Notes: a model not told the origin generated them from the sequence alone. 64,000 nucleotides of DNA from CANDOC01 sp965261725 (GCA_965261725.1 CBDHDU010000002.1:310001-374000); one strand, 5' to 3'; positions 26,736 through 36,274 are shown, numbered from the stretch's first letter. Numbers and translations are program-made.

Positions 26736-27479
26736 ATGGCTCCAAGGGCAAAGCATTCGGTCAAACTGATCTCAAAGCGGCAGTTAACTGAGAATACCGT
26801 CCAGCTCAATTTTGAGCTGGATCCGGCTTTGCTGGCGTTTATTCCAGGTCAGTTTATCCAGCTGCAGTTCGAGTTTGAAAGTAATCTTCATCAGCGCAGC
26901 TACAGTATCGCCAATGCCCCCGAAGACTTTCAGAAAACCGGCCAACTCGAAATTGCTTTAGCTTATGTCGATAACGGGCGTGCCTCACGTTATTTCGCTC
27001 AAGCGGAACCGGGCGATGAATTTTCACTGTCCGGACCTTTTGGCATGCTTGTACTGCCGGAAGAAGCTCCTGCCCGTGTCATACTGGTTGGGACAGGAAC
27101 CGGTGTTGCCCCCTATCGTTCAATGTTGCCATCTCTGAAAAAGAAACTGGATGATGGGCTACATATGTCTATCCTGATGGGAGCCCGGCATCGTCGGGAT
27201 CTGTTTTATACGGATGACTTTCAGAATGTTGCGGATTCATACCAAAATGCTCACTTTGTTCGCTGCCTCAGCAGGGGAGCCGACGCGGATATCAGTACCG
27301 GCGAGCACCATGGCTACGTTCAGAGTTATTTCGAAAAGCTTGAGCTTGATCCGGCTCGCGACCTGATTTACCTTTGCGGAACGCCCGGCATGATTGACGA
27401 CTCTGTCAGTTTATTGCTTGAGGCGGGTTTTGGCGCAAGGCAGGTTAAACGTGAGAAATATGTTTTTTCAGGGCGTTAA
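26736..27479 (+). CDS. Ferredoxin/flavodoxin--NADP+ reductase-like flavoprotein
   Basis: 247 residues with the two-domain FNR fold. The FAD-binding motif RSYSIAN is at about residues 53-59, the NAD(P) pyrophosphate motif GTGTGVAPYRS near 122-132, and LCGTPGMIDD near 217-226 contacts the nicotinamide. It lacks any iron-sulfur or globin domain. It probably shuttles electrons between NADPH and a ferredoxin or flavodoxin; length matches bacterial Fpr, but the electron partner cannot be named. The start is ATG at 26736, 50 bases after the hrpB remnant. Confidence 0.85.
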   Translation: MAPRAKHSVKLISKRQLTENTVQLNFELDPALLAFIPGQFIQLQFEFESNLHQRSYSIANAPEDFQKTGQLEIALAYVDNGRASRYFAQAEPGDEFSLSGPFGMLVLPEEAPARVILVGTGTGVAPYRSMLPSLKKKLDDGLHMSILMGARHRRDLFYTDDFQNVADSYQNAHFVRCLSRGADADISTGEHHGYVQSYFEKLELDPARDLIYLCGTPGMIDDSVSLLLEAGFGARQVKREKYVFSGR

Positions 27480-27563
27480 TACTCCAGTTCTATATTCTGA
27501 CGCTCTATCTCACTGATTACTGAAAATAACCCGCCTGCCTGCTACCTCTGAAATGTTTTAAGT

Positions 27564-28874
27564 ATGCAGACAATTCCCATGAACAGGATTCAGTGTTTGT
27601 TACAGCGCAATAGACTGATGTTTATTGCCTGGTGTATTGCCGCATCCTTTATCGCTTATTTCAGCATGTATGCTTTTCGCAAGCCGTTTAACGCGGCGTG
27701 CTACGAAGCCTGGACACTGTTCGGGCTTGACTATAAAAGCGTATTACTGATTTCACAGGTACTGGGTTACACCCTGTCCAAGATGTGTGGTATCAGGATC
27801 ATTTCCGAACTTCAAGTGAAGCACCGGGCGGCTCTTATTCTGGGACTGATCGGTATCGCCGAGTTAGCGTTACTGCTCTTTGCCCTGATTCCTCCACCCT
27901 ATAATTTCCTGTGTTTGTTCCTGAACGGGTTGCCGCTGGGTATGGTCTGGGGAGCAATATTTTCTTATCTCGAAGGACGGCGCTTTACAGAACTATTGGG
28001 GGCCGGACTGCTGGCCAGCACCATCATTTCTTCCGGTTTTTTAAAAACCACTGGGCGGGTACTGATTGAACAGGGTGAGTTCAGCGAGTTCTGGATGCCT
28101 TTTATCACTGGTATCATGTTCCTGCCTCTGCTGCTTCTCAGTGTCTGGATGCTGTGCCAGATCCCACCTCCCACAAGGGATGATCATGCACTGAAAGTTA
28201 AGCGTGAAGTGATGACCAAAGAAGCTCGCCGCAATATGTTTATCAGCTATTTTGGCGGACTGGTGTGCCTGCTTGCTGCTTACACTGGAATGGCAGTCTG
28301 TCGGGATTTCAGAGATAACTTTGCAGTAGAAATCTGGCGCGAGATTGGTATCACCAATAACCCTATGATCTACACCCAGAGCGAAGGCATTATCATGTTC
28401 TGCGTGTTGCTGCTGGTTGTTCCACTGGCACTGATCCACAGTAACCGTAATGCACTGTGGGCATCTCACTTACTGATTTTGCTGGGTTTTGTGTGCACAG
28501 GTGGAAGTGCACTGCTGTACAGCAACCACAGCATTGAAGCCTATCAGTGGATGATCATGACGGGCGTTGGTGTCAATATCATCTATATGAGCTACCAGAT
28601 GGCTCTCTATGAAAGAGTTATTGCTACCTTCAGGATCAAAGGCAATATCGGCTTTATGATCTATCTGTCGGAATCTCTCGGGTATCTGGCAAGTGTGATC
28701 ATTTTGTTATTACGCCCACTCTTCAAGGACAAGAACGGTTTGCTCGATTTTTATCTTGATCTTTCACTCTACACAAGTGCTGTGGCGTGCGTTCTTGGCT
28801 TTATGGCACTGCTTTACTTTCGGCGCAAAAGCCAGGGCATTGTCACCTGTTCATCCGCCGCAAGCGTAGCTTAA
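27564..28874 (+). CDS. MFS-like membrane protein (DUF5690 type)
   Basis: 436 residues with about 12 hydrophobic helices in two halves separated by a charged central loop (near residues 205-220). The N-terminal SMYAFRKPFNAACYEAW resembles the start of MFS organophosphate transporters, and the whole protein resembles the DUF5690 group of MFS-fold proteins. Substrate unknown. The late helices contain a YLSESLGYLASV segment. The name rests on recognition of the general pattern rather than a decisive motif. Confidence 0.7.
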   Translation: MQTIPMNRIQCLLQRNRLMFIAWCIAASFIAYFSMYAFRKPFNAACYEAWTLFGLDYKSVLLISQVLGYTLSKMCGIRIISELQVKHRAALILGLIGIAELALLLFALIPPPYNFLCLFLNGLPLGMVWGAIFSYLEGRRFTELLGAGLLASTIISSGFLKTTGRVLIEQGEFSEFWMPFITGIMFLPLLLLSVWMLCQIPPPTRDDHALKVKREVMTKEARRNMFISYFGGLVCLLAAYTGMAVCRDFRDNFAVEIWREIGITNNPMIYTQSEGIIMFCVLLLVVPLALIHSNRNALWASHLLILLGFVCTGGSALLYSNHSIEAYQWMIMTGVGVNIIYMSYQMALYERVIATFRIKGNIGFMIYLSESLGYLASVIILLLRPLFKDKNGLLDFYLDLSLYTSAVACVLGFMALLYFRRKSQGIVTCSSAASVA

Positions 28875-28988
28875 AGTCATTTGAGTACTTTGACACTTCA
28901 CACCAATATGTCATCATGAAATCGTTGTGACAGGCGTCGTATAAGGAAGCATCGTACGACTGTAAATGTACGAAGGAGAGGCACAAAC

Positions 28989-29825
28989 ATGATGTCAGCC
29001 TATCGTAACAAAACGGTTGTCATTACCGGTGCCAGCGGTGGCATGGGGCGCGCCCTGACACTGCGATTCGGGCTGGCGAGTGCCCGGGTCGCAATGATAG
29101 ACCTTGACCTGAGCCAGCTGGAAACGTTTCAGGCACATCTTGAACAGAAAAACATTCAGGCCACAGGTTATATCTGCGATATTACCGATACGGCTCAGGT
29201 TCATGATACGTTCAGCCGTATTCAGGCTGATTTCCATTCTATCGATATTCTGATCAACAACGCCGGCATCACCCACCGCAGTGCTTTTATGGACACCGAT
29301 AGCTGCGTTTTCCATCAGGTGATGGAAGTCAATTATTTTGGTGCCGTGCATTGCACAAAAGCTGCTCTACCTGCTCTCTGCGAATCTCAGGGGCAGGTCA
29401 TCACCATGAGCAGCATGTCCGGTTTTACACCACTTTTCCACCGCAGTGCTTACAGTGCCAGCAAACATGCTCTACATGGTTTATTTGATGATTTGCGACT
29501 GGAAGTAGAGCCTGAGGGCGTGAACATTATGTTGGTATGCCCTGGCTTCACAGCAACAGATATGCGCCATAATGCACTGGAAGGCGATGGTTCTATTGTT
29601 TCTGAACCACTTAAACTAACCGGCTCAGCAACGCCCCCATCTGAAGTCGCAGAAGAAATATTCCGAGCAACACTTAAAAGGAAACCATTACTGCTTGTCT
29701 CCAATGTTGACTGGCGCGCCCGGGTACTTGCCCGGTTATTTCCGGGACTGTTCGGGCGCTATGTTGCCAATCACCTGAGCGGTGTTCAGCTTACCGATTT
29801 ACCGGAAGAAGCAACAGGCAGCTGA
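28989..29825 (+). CDS. Short-chain dehydrogenase/reductase
   Basis: 278-residue classical SDR. Cofactor motif TGASGGMG (residues 13-20), NNAG (90-93), catalytic Ser142, and Tyr155-x3-Lys159 in YSASK are all present. The C-terminal extension of about 40 residues with a hydrophobic stretch (LARLFPGLFGRYV) suggests membrane association and a lipophilic substrate, as in related ketoreductases. A good AAGGAGAG site precedes the ATG. Its last 40 bases overlap the convergent dedA-like gene. Confidence 0.88.
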   Translation: MMSAYRNKTVVITGASGGMGRALTLRFGLASARVAMIDLDLSQLETFQAHLEQKNIQATGYICDITDTAQVHDTFSRIQADFHSIDILINNAGITHRSAFMDTDSCVFHQVMEVNYFGAVHCTKAALPALCESQGQVITMSSMSGFTPLFHRSAYSASKHALHGLFDDLRLEVEPEGVNIMLVCPGFTATDMRHNALEGDGSIVSEPLKLTGSATPPSEVAEEIFRATLKRKPLLLVSNVDWRARVLARLFPGLFGRYVANHLSGVQLTDLPEEATGS

Positions 29826-30976
29826 AAGCCAGCCATTAACCCACCCAGCAAAATAGCCTGTAAGATCTGGTGCAATACCAATACATTATTCCAGATTAAC
29901 GACAGTCCGCTGAGTACAACAATGCATAGCACCAAAGCATAGCCTGCGCCCCTGATGCCCCAAGGTTTTCCCGACATTAAGAGCAATATAGTCCTGCAAC
30001 CTGTAAAAGAAAAAAGCGCCAGCGCCATTACAGACTCATAGTTATTCTCGACAAAGTACCATGCGATAACGTGAGCAAGTGTAATTCCCAACCCCATTAT
30101 AAGAACACAACGAATACCTTGTAGCCAGAAAGCAATACCGAGTATCACAAGGCAGATTCCTGCTATCACAGGCCAAATAAAGATTGCATTTACCCCCTGT
30201 AAAAAAGCTATAAAGTCAGCTTGCCGGATAAGGCTTAATCGGTCGGATATCAGCTGTTGAATATGTAAAAAATCACCCGCAACTATCTGTAATCCAAGGA
30301 GCAATGTCAGCATTCCCAGCAGTGTCGAGGCTGCTGATACCTTCGGCGAGCAGCATGATTTTCTCGCAATAAACTCCCCGGCAGCTGCAGCTAAAAAACC
30401 CAATGTAATCGCCAGCCCCAGAGCCGGAAGCACAACTTCATATAACTGATCCAGTGTATCCGCCTGAGTAACAGCAGCACCAATCAGAAAGCCCGGCACG
30501 AGATAAGCCGGAGCCCAGACAATCGCCGACAGAATATTGGCAAACCAGAAACGCTGCACCGGCATATCCATCATACCGGCCACCAGCGGAATAATAGGGC
30601 GGATCGGACCGACAAACCGACCCGTTGCAACACTGAGACCTCCATATTTCAGAAAGAAGCGCTCACCACTGGCAATCCAGCCGGGATGTTGCCGGAAGGG
30701 CCACCAGCTTTTTATTTGCTCATGGAATCTGCGCCCAAGTCCGTAGCTGATGGTGTCTCCAAGTACCGCCCCAATAAATGCACAAATCATTGCAGGCCAG
30801 ATGCCGAGTGCACCACCACCTGCCAAAGTTGCCAGCGCAAAAAGCATAACAACACCCGGTAGGATCAGTCCTACCATCACCAGCGTTTCAAGGAATGCAG
30901 TCAAAAAGATGGCTACTGCCAGCCACAGACTATGATCGTGTAACCAGGCCATTAAATCGTGCAGACTGCTTTCCAT
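29786..30976 (-). CDS. DedA-family membrane protein with extra C-terminal helices
   Basis: 396 residues, nearly twice the usual DedA length (about 200-220). The first 215 residues are a typical DedA/SNARE-associated domain: GLILPGVVMLF, GAVLGDTISYGLGRR, and the motif GRFVGPIRPIIPLVAG, which includes the conserved arginines. The rest adds about six further helices of unknown function. DedA proteins act in membrane lipid scrambling and in maintaining the proton gradient. The gene converges on and overlaps the SDR gene by 40 bases. Confidence 0.85.
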   Translation of the reverse strand: MESSLHDLMAWLHDHSLWLAVAIFLTAFLETLVMVGLILPGVVMLFALATLAGGGALGIWPAMICAFIGAVLGDTISYGLGRRFHEQIKSWWPFRQHPGWIASGERFFLKYGGLSVATGRFVGPIRPIIPLVAGMMDMPVQRFWFANILSAIVWAPAYLVPGFLIGAAVTQADTLDQLYEVVLPALGLAITLGFLAAAAGEFIARKSCCSPKVSAASTLLGMLTLLLGLQIVAGDFLHIQQLISDRLSLIRQADFIAFLQGVNAIFIWPVIAGICLVILGIAFWLQGIRCVLIMGLGITLAHVIAWYFVENNYESVMALALFSFTGCRTILLLMSGKPWGIRGAGYALVLCIVVLSGLSLIWNNVLVLHQILQAILLGGLMAGFQLPVASSGKSVS

Positions 30977-31184
30977 CAGATTTATTTACTCCAGCAACTT
31001 ATTTTCTTATCGAAGATGCAGACAGGTTATATGACTCAAAATCAGCTTGCGTGTTCAATAGTCATAAACGCATCTTTAACCTCCCCGCAAATAAAATGCA
31101 GCATAGTGATAGTAAAGTGATACCATCGATGACACAGCCCTGAGCCACAAAAATTAAAACAGGATTAATACCGGAGCAAGCGGC

Positions 31185-32045
31185 ATGAGCGATGTACTGC
31201 ATAACCTGCTGGAAGTGTTAAAGCTGGAACAAATTGAAGTCAACCTGTTTCGCGGTCAGAGTCAGGATCTTGGGTTTGGTCGCGTTTATGGCGGACAGGT
31301 TATCGGGCAGGCGCTTTCTGCCGCTAAAAAGACCGTAGAAAAAGGACGCCATGTTCATTCATTCCACAGTTATTTTCTGCGGGAAGGCGATGACAAACAG
31401 CCTATTATCTACGAAGTAGACTGTATCCGGGATGGTCGCAGTTTTAATACCCGCCGCATTAAAGCAATTCAGAAAGGTCGCGCCATCTTCAGCATGTCTG
31501 CATCTTTTCAGGTACAGGAAGCAGGGCTTGAACATCAGACTGAAATGCCGGTTACGACAAACCCGGAAGGGCTGGAATCCGACCTTACCCGGGCATTGCG
31601 CTTAAAAGAGTTTATTCCTGAGGCAAAGCGGGACAAATTACTCAGCGATAAGCCCATCGAAATGCGGGTTGTACGCCCGGTAGATATGATTAACCCGCAG
31701 CCCGCAGGCAACACTAAACAAGTCTGGCTGAAAACAACAGGTGAGATGCCTGACGACCAGCGGATTCATAATTATCTACTGGCCTATGCTTCTGATTTCA
31801 ACTTTATAACAACCGCCCTGCAGCCACACGGCACCTCAATCTGGGATCGAAAAATGCAGGTTGCCAGTCTGGATCATGCCATGTGGTTCCATCGCCGCTT
31901 CCGAATGGATGACTGGTTACTCTACAGTATCGACAGCCCTTCCGCTTCTGGTGCCCGAGGTCTGGTGCGTGGTCAGATTTTTGATCAGGAAGGGCGACTC
32001 GTAGCATCCACTGCGCAAGAAGGCCTGATTCGAAAACACGACTGA
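31185..32045 (+). CDS. tesB: Acyl-CoA thioesterase II TesB
   Basis: 286 residues, normal for TesB. Double hot-dog fold enzyme cleaving medium- and long-chain acyl-CoA. Marks: NLFRGQSQDLGFGRVYGGQVIGQAL at the start, FHSYFLREGD, and in the second half the SLDHAMWFHRRFRMDDWLLY segment carrying the active-site Asp, then GLVRGQIFDQEGRLVASTAQEGLIR. A terminator follows 18 bases downstream. Confidence 0.95.
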   Translation: MSDVLHNLLEVLKLEQIEVNLFRGQSQDLGFGRVYGGQVIGQALSAAKKTVEKGRHVHSFHSYFLREGDDKQPIIYEVDCIRDGRSFNTRRIKAIQKGRAIFSMSASFQVQEAGLEHQTEMPVTTNPEGLESDLTRALRLKEFIPEAKRDKLLSDKPIEMRVVRPVDMINPQPAGNTKQVWLKTTGEMPDDQRIHNYLLAYASDFNFITTALQPHGTSIWDRKMQVASLDHAMWFHRRFRMDDWLLYSIDSPSASGARGLVRGQIFDQEGRLVASTAQEGLIRKHD

Positions 32046-32062
32046 CCTCTCATCTCATACAA

Positions 32063-32093
32063 AAACCGGTCGCTTCATACAAACGACCGGTTT
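32063..32093 (+). terminator. Terminator after tesB
   Basis: Perfect 10-base arms AAACCGGTCG and CGACCGGTTT with an 11-base loop, followed by a short T-containing run. Confidence 0.75.
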
Positions 32094-32151
32094 ATGCTAA
32101 TTCTCTATACACACCTCTCTCAACCAATACACTCAGGGAATCCCAAACCCT

Positions 32152-33225
32152 ATGCGTTTCCTATGCTATTTACTATTCTCGGTTTTTAGTCTGACAGCAG
32201 GCAATACTCTGGCTTCAACGGAAAGTAGCAGCCATGCCGTTATCCTTCAGTATCACCATGTCAGTGACACAACGCCAAAGGTTACCAGTATCAGCCCGGA
32301 ACAGTTTCAAAAGCATCTGGAATACCTGAATCAGCAAGGTTTCACCGTCTGGCCATTAACTAAAATCGTTGAGTCGCTTCAAGCCAGCCAGCCTGTTCCC
32401 GATAAAACGGTAGCGATTACCTTTGATGATGCCTTTACATCAATTTATGACAATGCCTTCCCTCTACTGAAAAAATACAAGATGCCTTTCACCGTGTTCG
32501 TTGCGACTGACCCGGTTGATCGCAATTTTGGAAAGATCATGAACTGGAAGCAAATCAGGGAAATGGCAGAGGCCGGTGCAACCATTGCAAACCATACCCG
32601 CACTCACGCCCATCTGGTTGAACAAAAACCACAGGAAACCGAGCAACAGTGGCTGAAGCGAGTAAAGAATGATCTTGAATATACTCAGCAACGCGTAAAA
32701 GCTGAAACTGGTCAGGATATACGCTATTTCGCCTGGCCTTATGGCGAATCCACCCCTGTGCTCAGAAACCTTTTGAAAGACATGGGATATATTGGGTTGG
32801 GACAACAGTCTGGTGCAGTCAGCGCAGCAAGTGATATGACTAACCTGCCCCGATATGCCATTTCCGGAAACTATACCAACATAGGTGCGCTGCGCGACCG
32901 GATTCTCAGTCTGCCCATGCCACTTAAAAGCGACACACCGGATTCAGAAATGATTACAGCCACGAACCCGCCGGTACTTACCATTGAATTAACACCGGGT
33001 AAGTTTCGTCTTAATGAGTTGCGTTGTTTTGCTTCTGGTCAGGGAGTCATTCCCATCAAGTGGCTGAATGAAAACAAAACAAAATTCGAAACAGTGGCAC
33101 CAAAAGCCTTGCCCCGCGGCCGATCCCGCTATAATTGCACCATGCCGTCCTGGACGACAGGGCGATTCCACTGGTATTCCCATGCCTGGCTCAGGCTGAA
33201 TGAAGACGGAACTGCGCTTGATTAA
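32152..33225 (+). CDS. Exported polysaccharide deacetylase-family protein
   Basis: 357 residues with a signal peptide (about 1-22) and a NodB-type domain. The metal site is recognisable: Asp92-Asp93 in TFDDAF (usually TFDDG) and His148/His152 in NHTRTH, with YFAWPYGE later. The ILQYHHVSD start is shared with PgaB-like proteins that deacetylate poly-N-acetylglucosamine. A C-terminal domain of about 110 residues lies outside the deacetylase fold. It acts in the periplasm or outside; the glycan substrate is unknown. The next gene starts inside its last 26 bases. Confidence 0.88.
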   Translation: MRFLCYLLFSVFSLTAGNTLASTESSSHAVILQYHHVSDTTPKVTSISPEQFQKHLEYLNQQGFTVWPLTKIVESLQASQPVPDKTVAITFDDAFTSIYDNAFPLLKKYKMPFTVFVATDPVDRNFGKIMNWKQIREMAEAGATIANHTRTHAHLVEQKPQETEQQWLKRVKNDLEYTQQRVKAETGQDIRYFAWPYGESTPVLRNLLKDMGYIGLGQQSGAVSAASDMTNLPRYAISGNYTNIGALRDRILSLPMPLKSDTPDSEMITATNPPVLTIELTPGKFRLNELRCFASGQGVIPIKWLNENKTKFETVAPKALPRGRSRYNCTMPSWTTGRFHWYSHAWLRLNEDGTALD

Positions 33226-33586
33226 CAATAAACAAATAAGAAACGGGCTCGCAGTACTCGCAGTACTCGCTGTACTCTTAACAAGCAGCAGTCTAACAGG
33301 TTGTAGTCCGCCGGAAATTACCCTCACAGAACAACAGGCTGCCGGGCAGCAAACTGCTAATCAGCTTTGTGCCGGTTGCCATGGGACACGAGGCATTGGA
33401 ACATTAGCAGTTAACCCTAACTTAGCCTGTCAGAAGGAAGGTTATCTGGCAAAACAGCTCAGAGATTATCGTTCAGGGGCACGCAACAATCATAAGCCCA
33501 TGGTCAATATTGCGAAAATGCTGAAAGAAGAGGACATTGATAGCTTAGCAAGCTGGTATGCTATGTTACCCTGTGATGGAACCTAA
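33200..33586 (+). CDS. Small cytochrome c lipoprotein
   Basis: 128 residues. The lipobox SLTGC gives lipidated Cys35, and one haem-binding motif C57AGCH61 with a likely distal Met in HKPMVN (about Met96) follows, as in cytochrome c553-type proteins. It should be tethered to a membrane on the periplasmic side and carry single electrons. The signal peptide contains three near-identical 9-base repeats (33251-33277) encoding AVLAVLAVL. The ATG overlaps the deacetylase gene by 26 bases, and a strong terminator ends the unit. Confidence 0.85.
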   Translation: MKTELRLINNKQIRNGLAVLAVLAVLLTSSSLTGCSPPEITLTEQQAAGQQTANQLCAGCHGTRGIGTLAVNPNLACQKEGYLAKQLRDYRSGARNNHKPMVNIAKMLKEEDIDSLASWYAMLPCDGT

Positions 33587-33592
33587 AAAAAT

Positions 33593-33618
33593 AAAGCCCC
33601 GAATTATCCGGGGCTTTT
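33593..33618. terminator. Strong bidirectional terminator
   Basis: AAAGCCCCG and CGGGGCTTT arms with a 7-base loop, T-run on the plus strand and A-run before it, between the cytochrome gene and the convergent 665-residue gene. Confidence 0.85.
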
Positions 33619-33637
33619 CATTGTAATACAGCGGAGT

Positions 33638-35635
33638 TTAGACAAGCTTCTCCTGCCGGTAGTTGGTGATAGCCCGATAATGATGATCCATCAAAGATGG
33701 ATCTTTACTGGCAAAAGCAGCCCACCCTATAACCATAACAGCTTTTGATCGTTCAAAATCCCTTAGCTTAACCTTACCATCCTCACTGTAAGCCATATCC
33801 TCAGTAAGCAGTGCCTGCTGAACCATTTGAGTATGTCTGGATATCTGCTCTGAATTTTGCTTTGGTCCCAAAGCAATAAGTGCTTCATAAACACGACTGG
33901 TTGCTTCGCTATCCAGAGTATCCTGATCACGTCTTATACCTGCATGCTGCATAACATGCGATGCATAGATTGGCTGTGTTCCAGTACTCATCGACATAGA
34001 TGACGATTGTATATCGGCACCGCCAATATGCCCCTGAAGTTCAGGTGAGTTCACTCCATAGGAACCTGCAACTCCACTAATACCGGGCGCACTGAAGCTT
34101 CCTGATAGACCTGCAAGATCAGTATCTTGCTTACCTGCTTTCCCTCTTCCAAAGCGCGAAAGTTTGATGCCAGACACTTTACTCTTCAACTTTGCAAAGG
34201 GATTCATAGAGCTTTTTTTAGCTCCCTGAATATCAACATGCGGTGCCTGAAAATCAATTCCAACACCTGAGTCCGGAGTTGATGCTCTACTACCAGAACC
34301 ATTGATATTCAGATCATCCGGGTCTACTTCAAGTCCACCAGATAATGAGCCATAGTCGCTATCTGTAGACTCTCTATCGTCCACTGCAATCGGCGGAGGG
34401 CTTGGTATTTTAGCTCTCAGTTCTTCGACCAACTCCGGATTGTTCGTCGTCATAACCGAGCTTTGCTGAACCATATCTGAAACCTGAGTTTCATCAAGAC
34501 TCAACATCGCATCCATCCTGCCCATCTTGTCTGGGGTCATAATATCATTTTCATGACCTTCGCCACTTCTGATCTTCGCCAGTTCAAGTGATGCATCCTC
34601 CAAGTTTTTCCGATTCTTATCATTCCAACTGGACAAATGCTTAAATCCAAATCTAGAACCCCATTTCACAAACTTGGTTACTGGCTTTCCAACGAAGAAG
34701 TTAAAGAGTTTATTGCGAAACTTCTTCATGCCATTCTTGATTTTTGCTCTTTTCCCCTTGGCAACTTTGGGGCCATCGATATCAAGAGAGGGGCCACTCG
34801 CTTCGACCGAAGGTGTTTTAATGCCTACTCCTGCACTGGCTCCCCCCGACTTATCTGAACTGACATTTATTCCCCAAGGATCCAAGTCAAGACCAAGCTG
34901 GCTATCAGAAAGGCGATAACTCTTTTGGAATTTAGTCCTGTCTTTAGCTCCCAGGCTATCAAGGTAATCCCGCTCTTCAGTATTCAGTTCCTGACCACTT
35001 TTCAGCTTGGCAGCAATGCGGTCTCTGAGTGCTTTTTCAGCTTTTTTCTTTGCATTAAAGCTGGGAAATTTTAAGTTTTTAAACCAACCTTTTTTACCTT
35101 TTGTACCACCAGCCCCCTCTAATCCAAACTCAGGACCACGAAGGCTAAGATCAGGAGAGTCAATACCAAATTGTAAGCCAGAGCCGCTCAAGCCTAGAGA
35201 AGGAGGGGTTACAGAAAGGCTTGCTGATGAAGCTCGCTCATCAGAGGATAAAGAGGGCGGAATACCATGATGGACACGCTCTTTCCATTCTCTTCGTGTC
35301 ATGTGATCTTTAAAGTCTGCCATCAGACTTGCACGATCTTCTTTTGACATGGCACGAAAATTTGCTTCATCTTCCTTAGAAATTTCCAGACACAAAAATA
35401 TTTTTTCATGTAGCCCGAACGTATCGTCTTCAGTCGTATTTTTTTCGATTTTCCAGTCAGTCTGAGTCAGAGCTTTTGATTCAGCATGCTGTCCCGTAGG
35501 AACCGGCATTCGTGTGGATATATCTGGGTGTGCTTGAACACTATATTGCCCATGGTGTCCAATTACAGGCTTTTGATATTCAGGTTGATATCCCTGAGTA
35601 ACATGAACACTGCCTGGAACTCGTCCTGATTCCAT
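33638..35635 (-). CDS. Unknown protein with AHNAK-like repeats (candidate secreted effector)
   Basis: 665 residues from the ATG at 35635, which follows a GGGAGAGG site; a GTG two codons earlier is possible. I recognise no enzyme domain. The protein alternates glycine/proline-rich beta-like stretches with the pattern hydrophobic-x-hydrophobic-x-x-P-x-hydrophobic and GP/DG turns (for example FGIDSPDLSLRGPEFGLEG, VEASGPSLDIDGPKV, VGIDFQAPHVDIQGAKK) with very basic Lys/Phe-rich patches (KKGWFKNLKFPSFNAKKK, KKFRNKLFNFF, KLKSKVSGIKLSRFGRGK). About three such modules fall near residues 143-200, 248-316 and 430-502. This resembles the repeats of the animal protein AHNAK. The N-terminus is Gln/His-rich, a proline run IPSPPP lies near 410, and the last 90 residues look like a helical domain. 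There is no signal peptide. A host-directed role is inference. Confidence 0.8.
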   Translation of the reverse strand: MESGRVPGSVHVTQGYQPEYQKPVIGHHGQYSVQAHPDISTRMPVPTGQHAESKALTQTDWKIEKNTTEDDTFGLHEKIFLCLEISKEDEANFRAMSKEDRASLMADFKDHMTRREWKERVHHGIPPSLSSDERASSASLSVTPPSLGLSGSGLQFGIDSPDLSLRGPEFGLEGAGGTKGKKGWFKNLKFPSFNAKKKAEKALRDRIAAKLKSGQELNTEERDYLDSLGAKDRTKFQKSYRLSDSQLGLDLDPWGINVSSDKSGGASAGVGIKTPSVEASGPSLDIDGPKVAKGKRAKIKNGMKKFRNKLFNFFVGKPVTKFVKWGSRFGFKHLSSWNDKNRKNLEDASLELAKIRSGEGHENDIMTPDKMGRMDAMLSLDETQVSDMVQQSSVMTTNNPELVEELRAKIPSPPPIAVDDRESTDSDYGSLSGGLEVDPDDLNINGSGSRASTPDSGVGIDFQAPHVDIQGAKKSSMNPFAKLKSKVSGIKLSRFGRGKAGKQDTDLAGLSGSFSAPGISGVAGSYGVNSPELQGHIGGADIQSSSMSMSTGTQPIYASHVMQHAGIRRDQDTLDSEATSRVYEALIALGPKQNSEQISRHTQMVQQALLTEDMAYSEDGKVKLRDFERSKAVMVIGWAAFASKDPSLMDHHYRAITNYRQEKLV

Positions 35636-35881
35636 TACCACCCTCTCCCTGTGTGGCTTCGCTGCTGAGCCGTATAGATAAATGAGGCATCAACAATGTT
35701 TATATTTCAATTCAGTATAGACAAGGCTTGAATACCTTGTTTAGTCCCTCTTCTTTTTTATCAAATATTCACCCGATAGCTTGTCATAAGCCCCACGGGA
35801 ACTACGTTTAATTAATAAGGAAGCCACTTTTTAGGTCGGTTTTCATAAAAAGGAAGCCCATCCGGGCTGCTGTCGCAATGG

Positions 35882-36205
35882 ATGTCAGACATGAACGAAA
35901 CCACTGTAAAGAAGCTTGCCCTGACGATTGCAGCCAACTGCATCAGGGAATCCATGATTGAAGACCACATCAGTCAGGGAAAACTCAGTCAGGACGATGC
36001 TAATGCTTTTAATCGTCAGATGACCAACAAGCTCTATACCTTCCTGACCTACCTGCTGAACAAGCCGGCGCAGGATTATGCAATGCTGATGGAGTCACTT
36101 TCCAAGCATTATCCCCAGAACTGGGATATGCCTGAACTTGACCCCGGCTTTACCCAAAATGCTAATCAGCCGCAGCCACCAGCATCATTTGGTATACAGC
36201 AGTAA
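35882..36205 (+). CDS. Hypothetical protein, small and helical
   Basis: 107 residues, not recognised. The first 80 are predicted helical with regular Leu/Met spacing (FNRQMTNKLYTFLTYLLNKP), and the last 25 are Gln/Pro/Asn-rich and probably flexible. No signal peptide or membrane helix. It could begin at ATG 35882 or 35891. It is followed by a hairpin and then the cupin gene. Such small acidic helical proteins can be chaperones or regulators, but nothing here decides that. Confidence 0.55.
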   Translation: MSDMNETTVKKLALTIAANCIRESMIEDHISQGKLSQDDANAFNRQMTNKLYTFLTYLLNKPAQDYAMLMESLSKHYPQNWDMPELDPGFTQNANQPQPPASFGIQQ

Positions 36206-36214
36206 GATTGTAAG

Positions 36215-36244
36215 CCCCTTTGATAATACCAATAGTTAAAGGGG
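36215..36244 (+). terminator. Possible terminator after the small helical protein gene
   Basis: CCCCTTT and AAAGGGG arms with an internal imperfect AT-rich stem, nine bases after the stop, followed by a partly T-rich stretch. Confidence 0.5.
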
Positions 36245-36274
36245 TCATTGGTTTTACGACTGACGGAGTAAGTC

